Position numbers and translations under genes: made by a program. Source: Protonemura montana (taxonomy: Eukaryota > Arthropoda > Insecta > Plecoptera > Nemouridae). Taken from it: a stretch of 64,000 nucleotides of DNA. Each line of letters starts with the position of its first letter. The stretch's first letter is position 1. The notes below the pieces were generated by a model. That model was given only the letters and a program-made list of their open reading frames with translations. It made no database searches and was not told the origin of the DNA. Shown one piece after another: positions 1-11,783 of the stretch. The stretch spans positions 8,060,001 through 8,124,000 of the forward strand of contig OX387606.1 of the NCBI GenBank assembly GCA_947568835.1, in the 5' to 3' direction.

Positions 1-2220
1 GTAGATCGACTTCTTCGCGCGATCTATACGTTGTCTTGTGTTCGAAAATCTTAAGGGATATCACTTTTGTGCAGCACACAATCTTTTTCGAAAACACTCC
101 AATAAAGTTAAGGGAATCGAGATATAAACGTAAAGTATACTATCTATCCACACTTAAAGTTTGTTTGCTTGTTTGTTGGACGGTCAGTTCGTTTGTTTAG
201 TTGTTGTAGTTTGAAATGCCCCCCAATAACAAGCTGTCCTGTCAGATCCGGCGCGTGTATTCTCTATTCCCTATCACGCTGACCGCCATGTCCACAACAT
301 TGGTAGACAAATTGAATTTCGGTTGATAGACGCCAAGCTGGTGAACAGCGACGCTTCGCGCGAATAGTATCCCTTACATGACAGATATGCAAACACAGAG
401 ACAGGTATAAAATTGGGAAACGTCAACTGTGTGTGCTTCCGCATCTACCATACTCACCCTCCACCTACTTCACTCGAAGGGTGACACAGTCTGCGCCAAA
501 AATGTCGCTGGCCTGTCGGCATGGAAAATCGAAATTAGTCGCTAGACGTGTCAAGTTATTCGTAAAGTGTCAGCCGTGCCAGTTTCAGTTCAGTTGTCTA
601 GACATGGCGCGGTGAATTCCTCGCAAAATGAAGCGACTGTGGATGCTAAATTATTTTAAATTACTTTCGCGTTTTGCATTTAGATTCTGGTATGTATAAG
701 ATTCGACTGCATGCCATCACCAGAGCATCATCGGGTAATATAGGTTGTCGTCTACCTGTCAATTGACATGACAAAGTTAGCAAAACAAAGAATAAAAAAT
801 GCACGTGTAATTAAAAATATAAATAAATTAAATATTTTATGAAATATTTTATTTCCTTGACATGAGTGCTATCGCAAAGAAAGTTGCTGGGAAACAACTA
901 AAGTGTTCCCCGGTGGGCAATGATAGCCCCTTCACGAGGATCGTACAGCCTGGCCATTCCGGTATTATCTATGCAGATGGGAGACACATATATATACGCA
1001 GCTAAGGAATAATTAACAAGGTGCAGTCCGCAAAGAGTGGTATCATTTTATACAAAATTAGAAAACTTTTCGGTAATAGGTACCTACTTGTGGTATTTTG
1101 TCTTAGGTGGGTTGCCGAGTGGATACACTTTCAAATTCACACGATGCCACTTATTGTCGCCTCTAGCGTGCCACAAAATATAATATCGCCTGCTCTATGA
1201 ATGTATTTGAATGAATAATAATGTATTCACCTCGCCAAATAAATCAAACGTCGCTAGCGTTCCATGAAATACATGCGTCTTATTTCTAGTTTTCTCCTTT
1301 TTTTTCACCTGATCCTCTAGGACCTAGGTGGAATCGGTTGAATCCTTTGATCTGCAACTAGCTGCGACCTCTCAGCAAGGAACCATGCATTTCCCACGAC
1401 TGGAAGAAATCATTCATTTGGATTTCGTCGCTCTTGCTTGATCTATTCTGGACAGATCTTGTGGCAAACAGTCTGAAATCGTTGAAAACTGCGGGAAAGA
1501 AGGATAGATTGGATAAGTGCGACTTGAGACTTCCAAATGATATAGCTCATCGCGCTCGGAAATCCTTTAGCTATTCTATCCTTGTCGCGTTGTCTCCCAA
1601 CTTATTCTCATTAGGGCACGCTCGCTCGATGGCAAACAATGGCAAAACGTATACTGCGGCATATTCAAGGAATTCTTTCCATCTTTCTCATTCCTGAGAT
1701 ATCACTTCGGGTGGAAATTCTTCTGTCGCCTTCCCTTATACTCCCCCATTACTGCATTCGCTCTATTTATACGGGACCCGATAAGAGGATTATTGGGAAT
1801 TTTTTCAGCTGCTACTCATCTATATAGACAAGACTACAGATGGTCTGGTGCTTACGTGAATAAACGAACGCCGCACGTAAAGAACGAGCAAAATCATTGC
1901 TAAGTTCGCCTCGTAAATAAAGATTAGAGCTGTGCACGATTTAACTTACGAAAAATGTTTAAACTTTGTCCCCCACTCAGTAATATGAGTGATGCCATGC
2001 CAAGACAAATTCATAACAAGTAATTCTTCTGCTGTCTTTGAAAGTGACTCAGTTTTCACTTCCTTGAAAGATCTTGCCGTGCGTTTTGAACGTTGTCAAT
2101 GTAAGAAACAATTATTTATAAAGTTTTTAAAGGAAGTCGGTGGTTTGAAGTTTGCACTGGCGTTCACTAACTTGATTCCATGGTTCGCTCGTACCTGGTA
2201 GGTGGCAGCACTATGCAGAG
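1..2220. other. Gene-free left flank
   Basis: I see no recognisable exon, RNA gene or repeat here. Short open frames exist on the plus strand (for example 1434-1697), but they have no family resemblance, no splice context and ordinary AT-rich composition. It probably contains distal upstream sequence of the STX17 gene that starts near 2300, and perhaps the far end of another gene beyond the left edge. Confidence 0.5.
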
Positions 2221-2300
2221 CACGTAGTATGACCACGTGACACCTACCATTGAATGACACTGACAGCTGATCTCAAGACGTAGTAATGAGTAAGATGTTC
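2221..2300 (+). promoter_or_regulatory. STX17 upstream region with CACGTG E-box
   Basis: A palindromic CACGTG lies at 2234-2239, about 260 bp upstream of the first STX17 ATG. On the minus strand it reads GTCACGTGGT, close to the CLEAR element GTCACGTGAC recognised by TFEB/Mitf-type bHLH-Zip factors, which control autophagy and lysosome genes in animals. STX17 is an autophagosomal SNARE, so the context fits, although a single E-box also occurs by chance. This stretch lies just left of the tandem duplication boundary at 2301 and is therefore not present in front of the second STX17 copy. The transcription start was not located. Confidence 0.35.
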
Positions 2301-2461
2301 GTAGTGTAGTTAATTATGTTAAGCGATGAGCGTGAGTGCGTTAGTGTCACGTTTAAAAACTGAAACGAATATCAGAAGAGCAAGTAGTTTTAACGTGTTA
2401 TTTATTTATTTTAGCAATGATTTTTGTTTGTTGAGTTACATTTTTGGTTTTGTAGATAGGA

Positions 2462-2492
2462 GGTAGCAGCGTAGGTAGCAGCAGGTAGCAGC
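2462..2492 (+). repeat. GGTAGCAGC short repeat in STX17 leader
   Basis: The nonamer GGTAGCAGC occurs three times (2462-2470, 2474-2482, 2484-2492), ending seven bases before the STX17 ATG. The second tandem unit has only two copies, which accounts for the 10-nt length difference between the leaders. A six-codon upstream open frame, stop included, starts at 2417 and ends at 2434 in the same leader. Confidence 0.8.
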
Positions 2493-2498
2493 TTGGCA

Positions 2499-5400
2499 AT
2501 GTTTACTTCCATGAAAAATGACAAAGAACAATTGTTTAATGTGAAAAAGCAGCCACTGAAAAGAATCGAAATACCTATCAGAAAATTTAACGATGTAGCC
2601 GTTCCTCACCATGTCGACCTTCTCCGGCAACACAAGACCAATATCGAGAAGGTAGGAAGTAGGAACTAACATAACATTCTATAACAATGAACTTTATCGA
2701 CGAAAAACCAAGAAAATTGGTAAACGAGTGCAACAGGTATTTTTGTGCCATTGCATATGATTTAAGCCATACTGTGAGATTTTAAGAATATAACGTTAAG
2801 GTATTTAAACTTATCTAACTCTAGCACTAGTTGTTTTCATAACTCACTTGTGTTTTATTCAGTTATTTATATCTCAGTTTGGAAGCACGCCCAAATACTT
2901 GTACTTGAATTGAAGCTCAATTTTCTTGCATATCTCAAATTTATTCTTTTTTGTAACTAGTTTCAGAGACGAGGACAATGGACGCAAGTTCACCGAGAGC
3001 AGATCAACGCTACGCGTCTAATCAAACAGTTAAAGTCTCTCCTTGCTGAAATGGAAATACTACGTAGCCAAGTTGTTGACACCGATCTGCTGCTTTTCGA
3101 CAAACTTATTTCTCAAACGTGTCAAAATACTCAAAACGCTATCAAAGAGTATTTGAATCTTAATCCCCAACGGCTAATCATGCCAACGTGGAATGAAGAC
3201 ACGTTTACTGATAGTCATACAAATGCCGAAGGGAATATCGAGTTGAATAGCATTGGGGACAAAGAAAATATTAGCAAAAGAATTTTAAAAGATTTGACTG
3301 TGGATGCCTTAGAATTAGAAAAGCAAGAAGAGTGCCTTAAATCGTGGGATAGTTTGCAGTCTGAAGTTCAAGACATTCATCAATTATTTGTGGATTTTGC
3401 AAGAGTTGTTGATGTAAGTATCCAAGGTCCACAAGGAAACTGTTTTTTTAACTACAAAAGACTGTGTATTTCACTACAATAAATGTCATCATTCCTCTGC
3501 CTTCTTCCATAAAAAAGTGACGGTTTGGGAAGGGCCCCGATTTTTTTATGGATACTGCCTTGCAGATGCCAAATGTATCTGCTAGATGGCTTCTCTTTCG
3601 TGGCCAATGGGAATACGGTATCCCACGTTTAAAATTTCTGTGTAACTTTATTGAGATATATATTTTCGACTGTGAAAAGGTATAGTTGTTTAGCTGTGTG
3701 TTTGGGGATTGCTTAGAAACTGGAAACTGCTTAATTGACCGACCCTCGTGTTGACGGTTAACGTTTATTTGGGCAGATGGTGCGCGTCATGAAATTTTGC
3801 CGCAATAAATGTGTGAATTTGTTTCATATTCTTCCATTTCTGTTCAAACAAGGATTTTGATGGTTGATGTGAGTTCTAAATTCTTTACTTATTACTGCTC
3901 AGTTGTTCACAGTCGCTGATTTGACTTCATATTCAAAGTATGATATATTTTGTGAAAGTAAATTTTGTAAATGCTTTATTTCTATATTTTGATTTTTTCT
4001 TTTCTAAAGTAGATTTCTATCAAGTAGGATTTCGATAACCCTCGGGAAATGGAGAAACCTCTTGAATACTTATATGCACCTCCTGATGACAATAAAAAAT
4101 CATGTGTGGAAGTTGATAATTCTGCAAAGCTCACAGTATCAGTATCAGTATTCCAGACAGATACTACAGTATCTACAGAGTATCTGTGGGAAGTATACAT
4201 CCTACTAGTTTATTTTACAGTTCTGCTCAGTATTTAAAAATATATTTATTTTCAACCAATTTTTCAATAGAAATAGAATATTATTCCCCAAATTAAAAAT
4301 TAAAATCTTGCCAAAAATAATTTAACCACAAAAGGGTCAAAATAGCAAATGCATTAGGAGCTTTTGTGGGGTACCATTAAAGCTCCTTAAGTGCGGGTTC
4401 GTCAAATAATGTGGAGCAAATTAATAAACAAAAGTTACTAGCCACATTCTAGATGACTGAAAATCTGTTCCACACAAATAAAAATTCAGCGCACGGTCTA
4501 AATTTCTTTTGTGTGTTAGTATTTTTGGTTATCAAAGTTATCAGATCTCTAATAATTGAACACCATAGGTTCATTTTGAACTTGCCAGCACTTCAGAGAT
4601 GAAAATTGCCTTACGGAAAACTCGGCAATTTGTATCCCTATACCGTCACTGTCTGTGATTCTGAAATTGATCAAAATTTCAAAATCCTTCAAACTAGCTA
4701 TTCATTCATCTTACTTGGTCTCTACCCCACTCTCTACCTTCCTTTCATTCTTTCTTTTTAACTAACAGTCTGCTAGAGACACTAATAAGTACCTAAACAT
4801 TTGGTTTTATTACTTTAGGAGCAAAAAGAGAGCGTAGACCAAATTGAATCAAACGTTGAAACAACTGCCGAGAATGTTGCAGAAGGTGTGTCCCACTTAC
4901 GACTAGTGAAAACTGCAATGTATCCGATTGCCGGTGCGGTGATCGGAGGATGCTTGGGCGGTCCGATCGGTCTGATGGCTGGTATGAAGCTGGGAGGGCT
5001 TGCTGCGATCGGCTGTGGAATGATTGGTGAGATTATGCGTGATATTACAGGCGAATAAGTTGTTAAAAACATAGCTGTAGCACAGCAGCATTAGCTGTTG
5101 CATGTTTCTAACATGAACAAAACAAGATTCTGGATTAATTTTATTATTAACAACACTATAACCATCTCAAAAATTGATGCCCAAACGCGGACTCGGACTC
5201 CTTGAAGAACTGTCATTCTCATCAAATACACTAGAATCGTCTCAAAAAGCCAGTGTCCAAATAGCTCAATGATTCAGAGCAACACCCGCGATAGGTAGAG
5301 ATCGGGGTTCGAGTCCGCGTTTGGGCATCAATTTTTGAGACGGTTATAGTATTGTTAATAATAAAATACCCCGCGCATTGCAAGCGTTTGCAATTTAAAT

Positions 5401-5608
5401 AAGATTTCACCCTGATTCTGGATTAATATTTTGTATTTTATTTTGATACAATTGGTGTTTTATTTTACTTATAGGTTTCACTGGTGGAAAGTTCCTGAAG
5501 AAGAAGAAAGAAGAAGAACTCGAAAATCTTGACACTGAACTCTCCAACCTTCGGCAAACACGAGCCAACATAAAAGGCTCTATATCCCTGCCTTACATCC
5601 CACAATGA
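2499..5608 (+). CDS. STX17: Syntaxin-17, autophagosomal Qa-SNARE (copy 1)
   Basis: There are four coding exons: 2499-2651, 2967-3413, 4819-5026 and 5475-5608, joined through GT-AG introns in consistent phase (0, 0, 1). The product is 313 aa (human about 302). Residues 1-51 carry the conserved N-terminal pattern of the family ending in HKTNIEK. Helical N-domain sequence follows, then a SNARE motif spanning the exon 2/3 junction, with the 0-layer Gln in EQKES at the start of exon 3. The C terminus has the family hallmark: two adjacent hydrophobic segments rich in GxxxG (glycine zipper, from YPIAGAVIGG to GFTGGK), followed by a lysine-rich tail. Known role: the hairpin anchor inserts STX17 into closed autophagosomes, where it pairs with SNAP29 and VAMP to fuse with lysosomes; it also sits on ER and mitochondria. 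The chosen ATG has no in-frame upstream Met after the leader repeat. MOSPD2 begins 410 bp downstream on the same strand. Copy 2 differs at two residues. Confidence 0.93.
5141..5364 (+). repeat. Foldback tRNA-derived SINE in STX17 intron 3 (copy 1)
   Basis: Two arms of about 54 bp (5141-5194 and 5311-5364) are near-perfect inverted repeats, with two or three mismatches. Between and overlapping them is a tRNA-like unit at 5254-5327: the 7-bp acceptor arms TGTCCAA/TTGGGCA pair, there is an A-box-like TAGCTCAATGATTCAGAGC, and a perfect B box GGTTCGAGTCC. The anticodon arm has decayed, so this is a SINE head rather than a tRNA gene. A non-foldback relative sits on the minus strand at 47030-47189 and shares the leader TCATTCTCATCAAATACACTA. 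The left arm is an inverted duplicate of the tRNA 3' half plus tail. It fills half of the 448-nt intron. Confidence 0.8.
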
Positions 5609-5800
5609 CAATTCTTTGTTGTGACAACCTTGACTCTGCCGATTAGTTGAATGTAACCCATTATTTTATTAAATATTTTTCATTAATCTGTTTTTTGATG
5701 AGATGTATTCTTACCTTCAAAGCCCGTAATTGGACATTTTAATGATAGTTATGATGCATAATTTGAACCTTGGATCTGATTTGAAAAATAGTGGGCTCGC

Positions 5801-5850
5801 TTTCCCATTGGCTGAGCACGGCCGCCATTGACAGTTGGTTGGTTCTCTAA
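5801..5850 (+). promoter_or_regulatory. Candidate MOSPD2 promoter
   Basis: In the 410-bp gap between STX17 and MOSPD2, an inverted CCAAT box (ATTGG, 5807-5811) is followed by GCCGCCATTG at 5821-5830, a good match to the YY1 core (GCCGCCAT). Both commonly sit near start sites of housekeeping animal genes. The local GC content is higher than in the flanks. No TATA box is obvious. The same block is repeated in unit 2 near 15286-15335. Confidence 0.4.
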
Positions 5851-6018
5851 AATACCGCTAGGCTGCCCGGTTCGCTGAAAACCGAATGGAAACTACATCG
5901 AAAGTCAGGCAACATGAATACATTTGGAGGGTTTGGTTATCGGTGACATTTTCATCAGGACCGCTAATTGGTAGAAATTCTATCATTAACCTTCGAAAGA
6001 AAAAATAAGTCTGTAAAA

Positions 6019-9000
6019 ATGGAACCCACAGATCAGCAAATTGACGCTGTGAGGAGTCAGTTTCTTGAAAAATTTGAAAGTGCAGGTGATGCAGGTATGT
6101 GCTTGCCCTTTAATTCTGCCCTTACGATTCTAGGCTCATGTATATAGTATGTACCATTCCAGTGCAAGACATTTTCTTATCACGCCCTGTGACTGAATGT
6201 CTTTTTACCATGCAGTCTGGAGTCTTACTATGCAAGTTAATTTTTTGTTTCTTAGGCTTATTTCATCCTGCCGACATAGCTCGAATCAAGAACAACAACG
6301 ACTGGCTACGACGATTCCTTCTCCACCACGATTTAGATATAAATAATGCCACAGCTATGGTATGGGATACATGTGAATGGCGAAAATCATTTGGCACTAA
6401 TGGTAATCACAGCTTTCTTTGCTATACCATAAACTCCAATTACATGTACAATCAGTGGTATGGAACCTAACTACTATCTTATCTTTAATATTTTGTTCTT
6501 TTTCTGCAGAAATTTCAGAAAATAATGTCAAGAGAGAGTATTTGGAGGAGGGCAATATGTTTGTCCACAACAGGGATGTCGATGGTAAAAGTTTGCTGAT
6601 TATGAAATCAAAAAAACATATTAAAGGTCAGAAAAATATGGAAGATTTGAAAAGAGTCACAGTTTATTGGTTTGAAAGAATCGAACGGTAAGCGTGTTAG
6701 ATAGCCATTATCGTGTTACAAGAAAGTTGTAGCTCATATTAACATTTGAAATTGTAGATTTGTGAGCCAGATACAAAAAGTATTTTTTTGTTTTAGAATG
6801 GATAAAGGTGGTCAAATAAGTATATTTTTTGACATGGCTGACACTGGACTATCAAATATGGACATGGAGTACACCAAATATTTAATCAACCTTTTCAAAG
6901 CATACTACCCAGATTTTTTAAACTACATCTTGGTATTTGAAATGCCATGGATTCTAAATGGTAGGTGGATTTTGTTTACCATGGAAAAAACATCAAATTT
7001 CTATTAATTTTTAAATATATTTTTAAAAATCGTGTTACCTAACAATGAAACTATGTTTGTTTTCAGCTGCATTTAAGATAATAAAAACGTGGCTTCCTGC
7101 AAAGGCTGTTCAAAAAATCAAATTTGTGTCGAAATCAAATCTGAAAGAATTTGTGACACCTGATCAAATGCTTACTTGCTGGGGAGGTCAAGATGACTTT
7201 GAGTTTACATTCATCCCGGAGGAGAGACTTCAAACCAGCGATGACATTAAGAAAAAAGTTCATTTTGCCGTAGGATCCCCAATGGTGGAAACATTCCCTT
7301 CTCTTGGTGAAACTAGTGGCATTACGGACGACTCAGCTAAAACCGTTCTGAGTATGTTATTTCTTCTTAAGTAATTGTTTTTATTAATTAAGTAAATAGA
7401 AGCTTCAAGGTCCAAGCAGAGACAAGCTTTCTTTTGTTGTATATGTATTGTTTGGAATGGAATGGTGACACCATCCTATCTCATAGTAAATATAAATCTG
7501 TTTTTTTTATAGGTTCATCTCTTAGCATTGTTCCCAATGATACTATCAATTTTATCAATGATGGTACAGAGTTGACTGGCAGCATTACCCTCACAAACAT
7601 TGGAGATAAGATCATATCTTACAAGGTAAGTAGATACTTGGCACATAATTAATTCAAAACAAATGCCACGATTTGCCCCATTTAATTGTCTTTAATTATT
7701 TCTTATTTGTGATCATCTTATTTTCATTCTTAAACTTATGAATCTACTGAACTTCTCAGATACTTGTAATAAATACTCATATACTCTTATTAAGTCGGGG
7801 CATTGATGATATTTGCAGACTTGTTATAGTTGACATGGATTGAAAGCTTGCACTAAGGGCAGTGTATCGAAGGATGTTCAATCTCAAGTAGTAAACAAAA
7901 TCTCTGTGGCTTCTAGCCTGGGGCTTGTGGATTGTGTTCGGTTTTCTTGGGTGGTTGGTTAACTTACGCCGGAGACCATATAGGGTTTTCTTCCTGTTTA
8001 CAACGCTGATAATTTAGAACCTCACAAATTACTAACACTATTAAAAAATCGTAATTGGATATTATTAGCAGAGCATTTTCTTCTGTGTTCCTATCACCTT
8101 TAGTTTTCAAAATAAAAAATGTTGACAATTTTTTGCAAAAAGTTATATTTTATTAAGCCCCTTGAAACCCAGATTTCTTGCAATTTTTCTCTTTAAGAAA
8201 ATGACACTGACAACGATATAAAAACGAGTTTGTCAGGTAGATTCTTATGTATATATCTGATTGGGTATACATTTTTGAGAAGCTAGAAGTGCTTACAGTG
8301 TTCAAAGATAGATGCCAATTATACCACAGAATTGCAAAACTCCAACATAGCAACATTATATGATATGATATGACATCATATTCATATGCTATGACCAAGA
8401 GTAATACATAGAATTAGCAAACATGTTAATATACAATTAACATGGTGTGATGCAGGTGAAGACCACTTCCCCGGAGAAGTTCCGTGTGCGCCCGAGCAGC
8501 GGGACGCTCCAGATGGGCGCCAACGTAACAATCAATGTGCAGCTCCAGCCCGGCTACATGATGCCGGCGTTAACACGTGACAAGTTCCTGGTGCTCCAAC
8601 TGCCGCTGCCAGGTCCTGGCATGACCACTGCCGAAATTGCTGACCTATGGAAGGTGAGGGAAAAATGATTGATTGATTATTGGGGTTGAACGACACACTA
8701 TTTTGACATCTGGCCATTTGGCACTGGTTGTCGGTAAATGAGTGGATGATGGTGAGCCTAACCTAGATGTGACCTAGAGTGTAACCTGGTACTGGCACAT
8801 AGCCTTCTGCTGTCAAAGCTCAGGGGGCCACCAGCTTAATGTCGCTTTCGAAGGACGGTACAACACGAACAATAGGATTCCTGTACTACCATGCAGTCGA
8901 AGGCCAGCTTAGGGGATCCTGGTGAAATTTAAGTTAGTCTAGATCTAAGTTTGGGGGCTGAAGGGAAGTAAGTGGGCTTGAGGTGACCAATGGCACCGTA

Positions 9001-11305
9001 ACTGGACTTAATATTAGTGGTTTCTGTAAATTTGTAGGCTCTCAGATCCGACCAAAGTATCAGCTGATTTCCCGCACATTTTTACGAGTCGTCGACCACA
9101 CAGTGTTTTTTGATTGTTTTAGTACCAGTTAATTTTGCAAACTTTTTTTGACGTGACTACGTCTTAAAGCACATTATATAGGGAGGCATGTACGGATTTG
9201 CTCTCCAAAATGGCACATGTGTAACAAGCCCTACAGCCTACAGGAAGCTAAGTACAGAGTTTAATGAGGGCTTAATTCTAATGACCCTCAGAGAATTATG
9301 CATGTTTTATATGTTATGTATAATACCTACCCAACTCTGGCTGTGGGTGGTGCAGCCGCTCTTGCCGCTTGCAGAGATGTTTGTTTATTTTCTGATAAAA
9401 ACGCACCATACTCTCTCAGAGTTTTGCAATTCTATTTAACTCCATCTCACCATGATAATAAACACTGTTATTGAATATGCATTGTTTTCCTATTTTAATG
9501 TCTTAACGACGGTCTATTGAGCAAGAGAATAGTGTTTTATGGGGTCATAGAATTTTTTTTAGAGCAAAAAATAAATTAACACCTTTTTTGCAATTTTGTT
9601 TTTTCAATGATTTGCCTCCAAACACAGTTGATCTTTTTAAATTGAAGCTCTCGGATGAAATTGATGAATTGTAGAAGCGATCAAAATTAGAAAGAGATTT
9701 TCTGCAAATTGAATTGATCAGAAGATTGTTTTTATGAGTTTTCTTATCGCAGCTGTTGACTCGTTTGGTCTTGCAGGCTGAGATTTGTAGGCTGTGTTAA
9801 GCTACTTACAGGTATTTATTTTGTGGAACACATACAAATACTGACGTTTTCACCAACCTATTAGCAGCAGGTAACTGAAAATTGGACCACTAGCTTATCT
9901 CAAGATTTTACATTTGAATATGTATTAAATAATTAACTACCGTGATTCTAGACTGAAAAAACAATGCAGAGGACTTTGCTCAAAATGACTAGCTTTTAGG
10001 ATCATGAAACCAAGAGAAGTGATTCTGTCTTGTGTACAAAATAGGTTTTCCTATCTCTAATTATGATTGAATGAGAGTTGAATTACAAAGCAAATAACTT
10101 TGTTTAGCTCAGTGGATTTTTTAAAATTATTTTTGGAGAGATAGTTTAATAACATGTGAGAGTTCAGATTTTGTACTTTGCACACTAACAATCTTTCCGC
10201 AATCTTTCCGGACTCCCGACTATTAGAGCTACCCTGTTACAGCTTCCATCAAGCATGATTGAACAGCACCGACTCAAGTGCGGCGTAGCTCCGACCAACG
10301 AGTCCAATATCAGGAACGGGTCGGCGTATGGAACTCTCAGCTCCCCAGATTCCACCGACAAGCAGATGGCTGCACTCATTTCCAAGGTAGCCGGCTATCC
10401 GTACCTTGTCGTCCTAAGTTTTAAGTAGACTAACTCTTGAGGATGTTTTTTTCAGTTAAAACTATCTTCATGAAAAATATTGACTGACGTCGCTGACATT
10501 TTGTGTGTTGAATATAATTCTGTATTTCTCGCGGATTACCCGCAGTTCTGACAGCTTTACTCTTAATCATCTTTATTAATGCTTTTCTCAATGATGAATA
10601 CATTATACGCATCCATATTTTGAATCATACTATTCTATTTTAAAATTCTGTTAAAAAAGATAGCCGCAAATGCTATCGTGTTGCCACAAGTGTTAGTGGC
10701 TCTAACTCCGACTTGCTATAAAACCAATGACTATGCCAAAATTTTCAATGGGCGACGTTACATCTGCATTGCCGGGTACTGTTCCAGTACTTCTTAAAGC
10801 TGTAGATAAAGTCGAAAGTAACATAGCCAAATAATAGGCAACAAAAAGCATAGGCAATGAAAAGGCAACTTTTCTTGCAAAATCCAATAAGCACCATGCT
10901 TATCGATAGCACCATAGCATCGATATTTTGAACCAAACTCTCTTAATATCTTGGAATTTTATTTGGCTTCCTCATTTTACTCGTGATAATTGCATTGTTT
11001 ACTCAGTAGATTTTCTCCAAACCTAATCTCTATATCTATCTGTCTATCCAACCGTTAAGCACACTGTTCCAACATCATACTTTGTGGATGTCAAACACTT
11101 CCATAATCGTTCCTCTTGCTTTCAGGTGGCACAGCTAAACGAAAACCACGTGAAACTGCACACTGACGTGAAATTTGTGCGTAAACTGCAATGGGTCATT
11201 ACATTGTTAGTGCTGCTGTTTGGTGTGGCTATTCTCTACATCGTGAAGGTTGAAATTCTGCATAATCAGAAACCTAGTGGCCAGTGCTATACCAATGATA
11301 TGTAA
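6019..11305 (+). CDS. MOSPD2: MOSPD2, CRAL-TRIO and MSP domain ER tether (copy 1)
   Basis: There are nine coding exons: 6019-6094, 6256-6402, 6510-6687, 6797-6960, 7067-7351, 7513-7625, 8456-8653, 10243-10386 and 11126-11305, all with GT-AG introns and consistent phases. They give 494 aa (human 518). The order of parts matches the family. First is an N-terminal CRAL-TRIO-N helix bundle (NNDWLRRFLLHHD), then a CRAL-TRIO lipid-binding domain (ISIFFDMADTGLSNMD, LVFEMPWILN). An MSP domain is split over exons 6-7 (LTLTNIGDK-like SITLTNIGDK, then FRVRPSSGTLQMG), followed by a family-typical IEQHRLKC element in exon 8. A C-terminal transmembrane anchor (WVITLLVLLFGVAILYIV) ends in a short tail. Known role: it anchors in the ER and uses the MSP domain to bind FFAT motifs, tethering ER to endosomes, mitochondria and lipid droplets. 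Intron 7 (about 1.6 kb) contains a SINE relic. The protein is identical to copy 2 as read. Confidence 0.93.
8666..8905 (-). repeat. Truncated 5S-derived SINE relic (copy 1)
   Basis: The stretch from the TGATTGATTGATT tail rightward matches the body of the full-length SINE at 45101-45533 in the same (minus) orientation: GGTTGAACGACACACTATTTTGACA, then a GTGGATGATGGTGAGCCTAA block, a GCACATAGCCTTCTGCTGTC block, and a TCGAAGG block. The 5S-derived head is missing. It lies in MOSPD2 intron 7, with the tail starting only 12 nt after the exon 7 donor. Confidence 0.75.
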
Positions 11306-11673
11306 TGTCAAAACTCCCATCTGTCATTCTTAATGGACATTGTAGTGGCTCTGACAAGCATTTCATTATCTAGTTAATTCATTTTTGTTTAATTTCCAGT
11401 ATCTTACCAAAAACATTCATTTGTCTTCACATCACAAAATTATATTTATAGGTATATTTATGGTTGAAAGCCCATTACATTCCACAAATTTAATACTTAA
11501 TAGGTTAGAATACTGAGGTATTCCTATTTTTATATTTGCTTTTTATTAATTAACTACTTAGTTAGTAAAAAATATGGATGATAATGTAACTTGAATACCA
11601 AATAGGCAACCAAAATGTGTGTGTATCCTAAAATTTGTTAAGTTGAGGCCTAATGGTGGTACCGTTCTAAATT

Positions 11674-11679
11674 AATAAA
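11674..11679 (+). terminator. MOSPD2 copy 1 poly(A) signal
   Basis: AATAAA lies 369 nt after the MOSPD2 stop codon, in an AT-rich trailer, about 110 bp before the duplication junction. It is the most likely cleavage signal, although earlier AT-rich variants cannot be excluded. Confidence 0.5.
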
Positions 11680-11783
11680 TACATGTTATTGGTGGAGCTG
11701 AAATCCATTGTAATGGGATACATTCCTTTTTTAATTATTTTGTCTTTTATTCTATTAGGACAACAATGGAAAGATGGATTGAC

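Noticed and set aside
1107-1135. GGTGGGTTGCCGAGTGGAT, resembling the start of a Leu/Ser tRNA
   Set aside because: No matching T arm or B box and no 3' acceptor pairing in the following 90 bases.
4049-4237. Open frame in STX17 intron 2, with counterpart at 13534-13722
   Set aside because: Repeated only because of the segmental duplication; no family resemblance and it ends in simple GTATCAGTATCAG-type sequence.
5254-5327. Possible tRNA gene with paired acceptor arms and perfect B box
   Set aside because: The anticodon arm does not pair, there is no usable anticodon loop, and related copies with shared flanking leader exist at 14739 and 47055. It is a SINE head.
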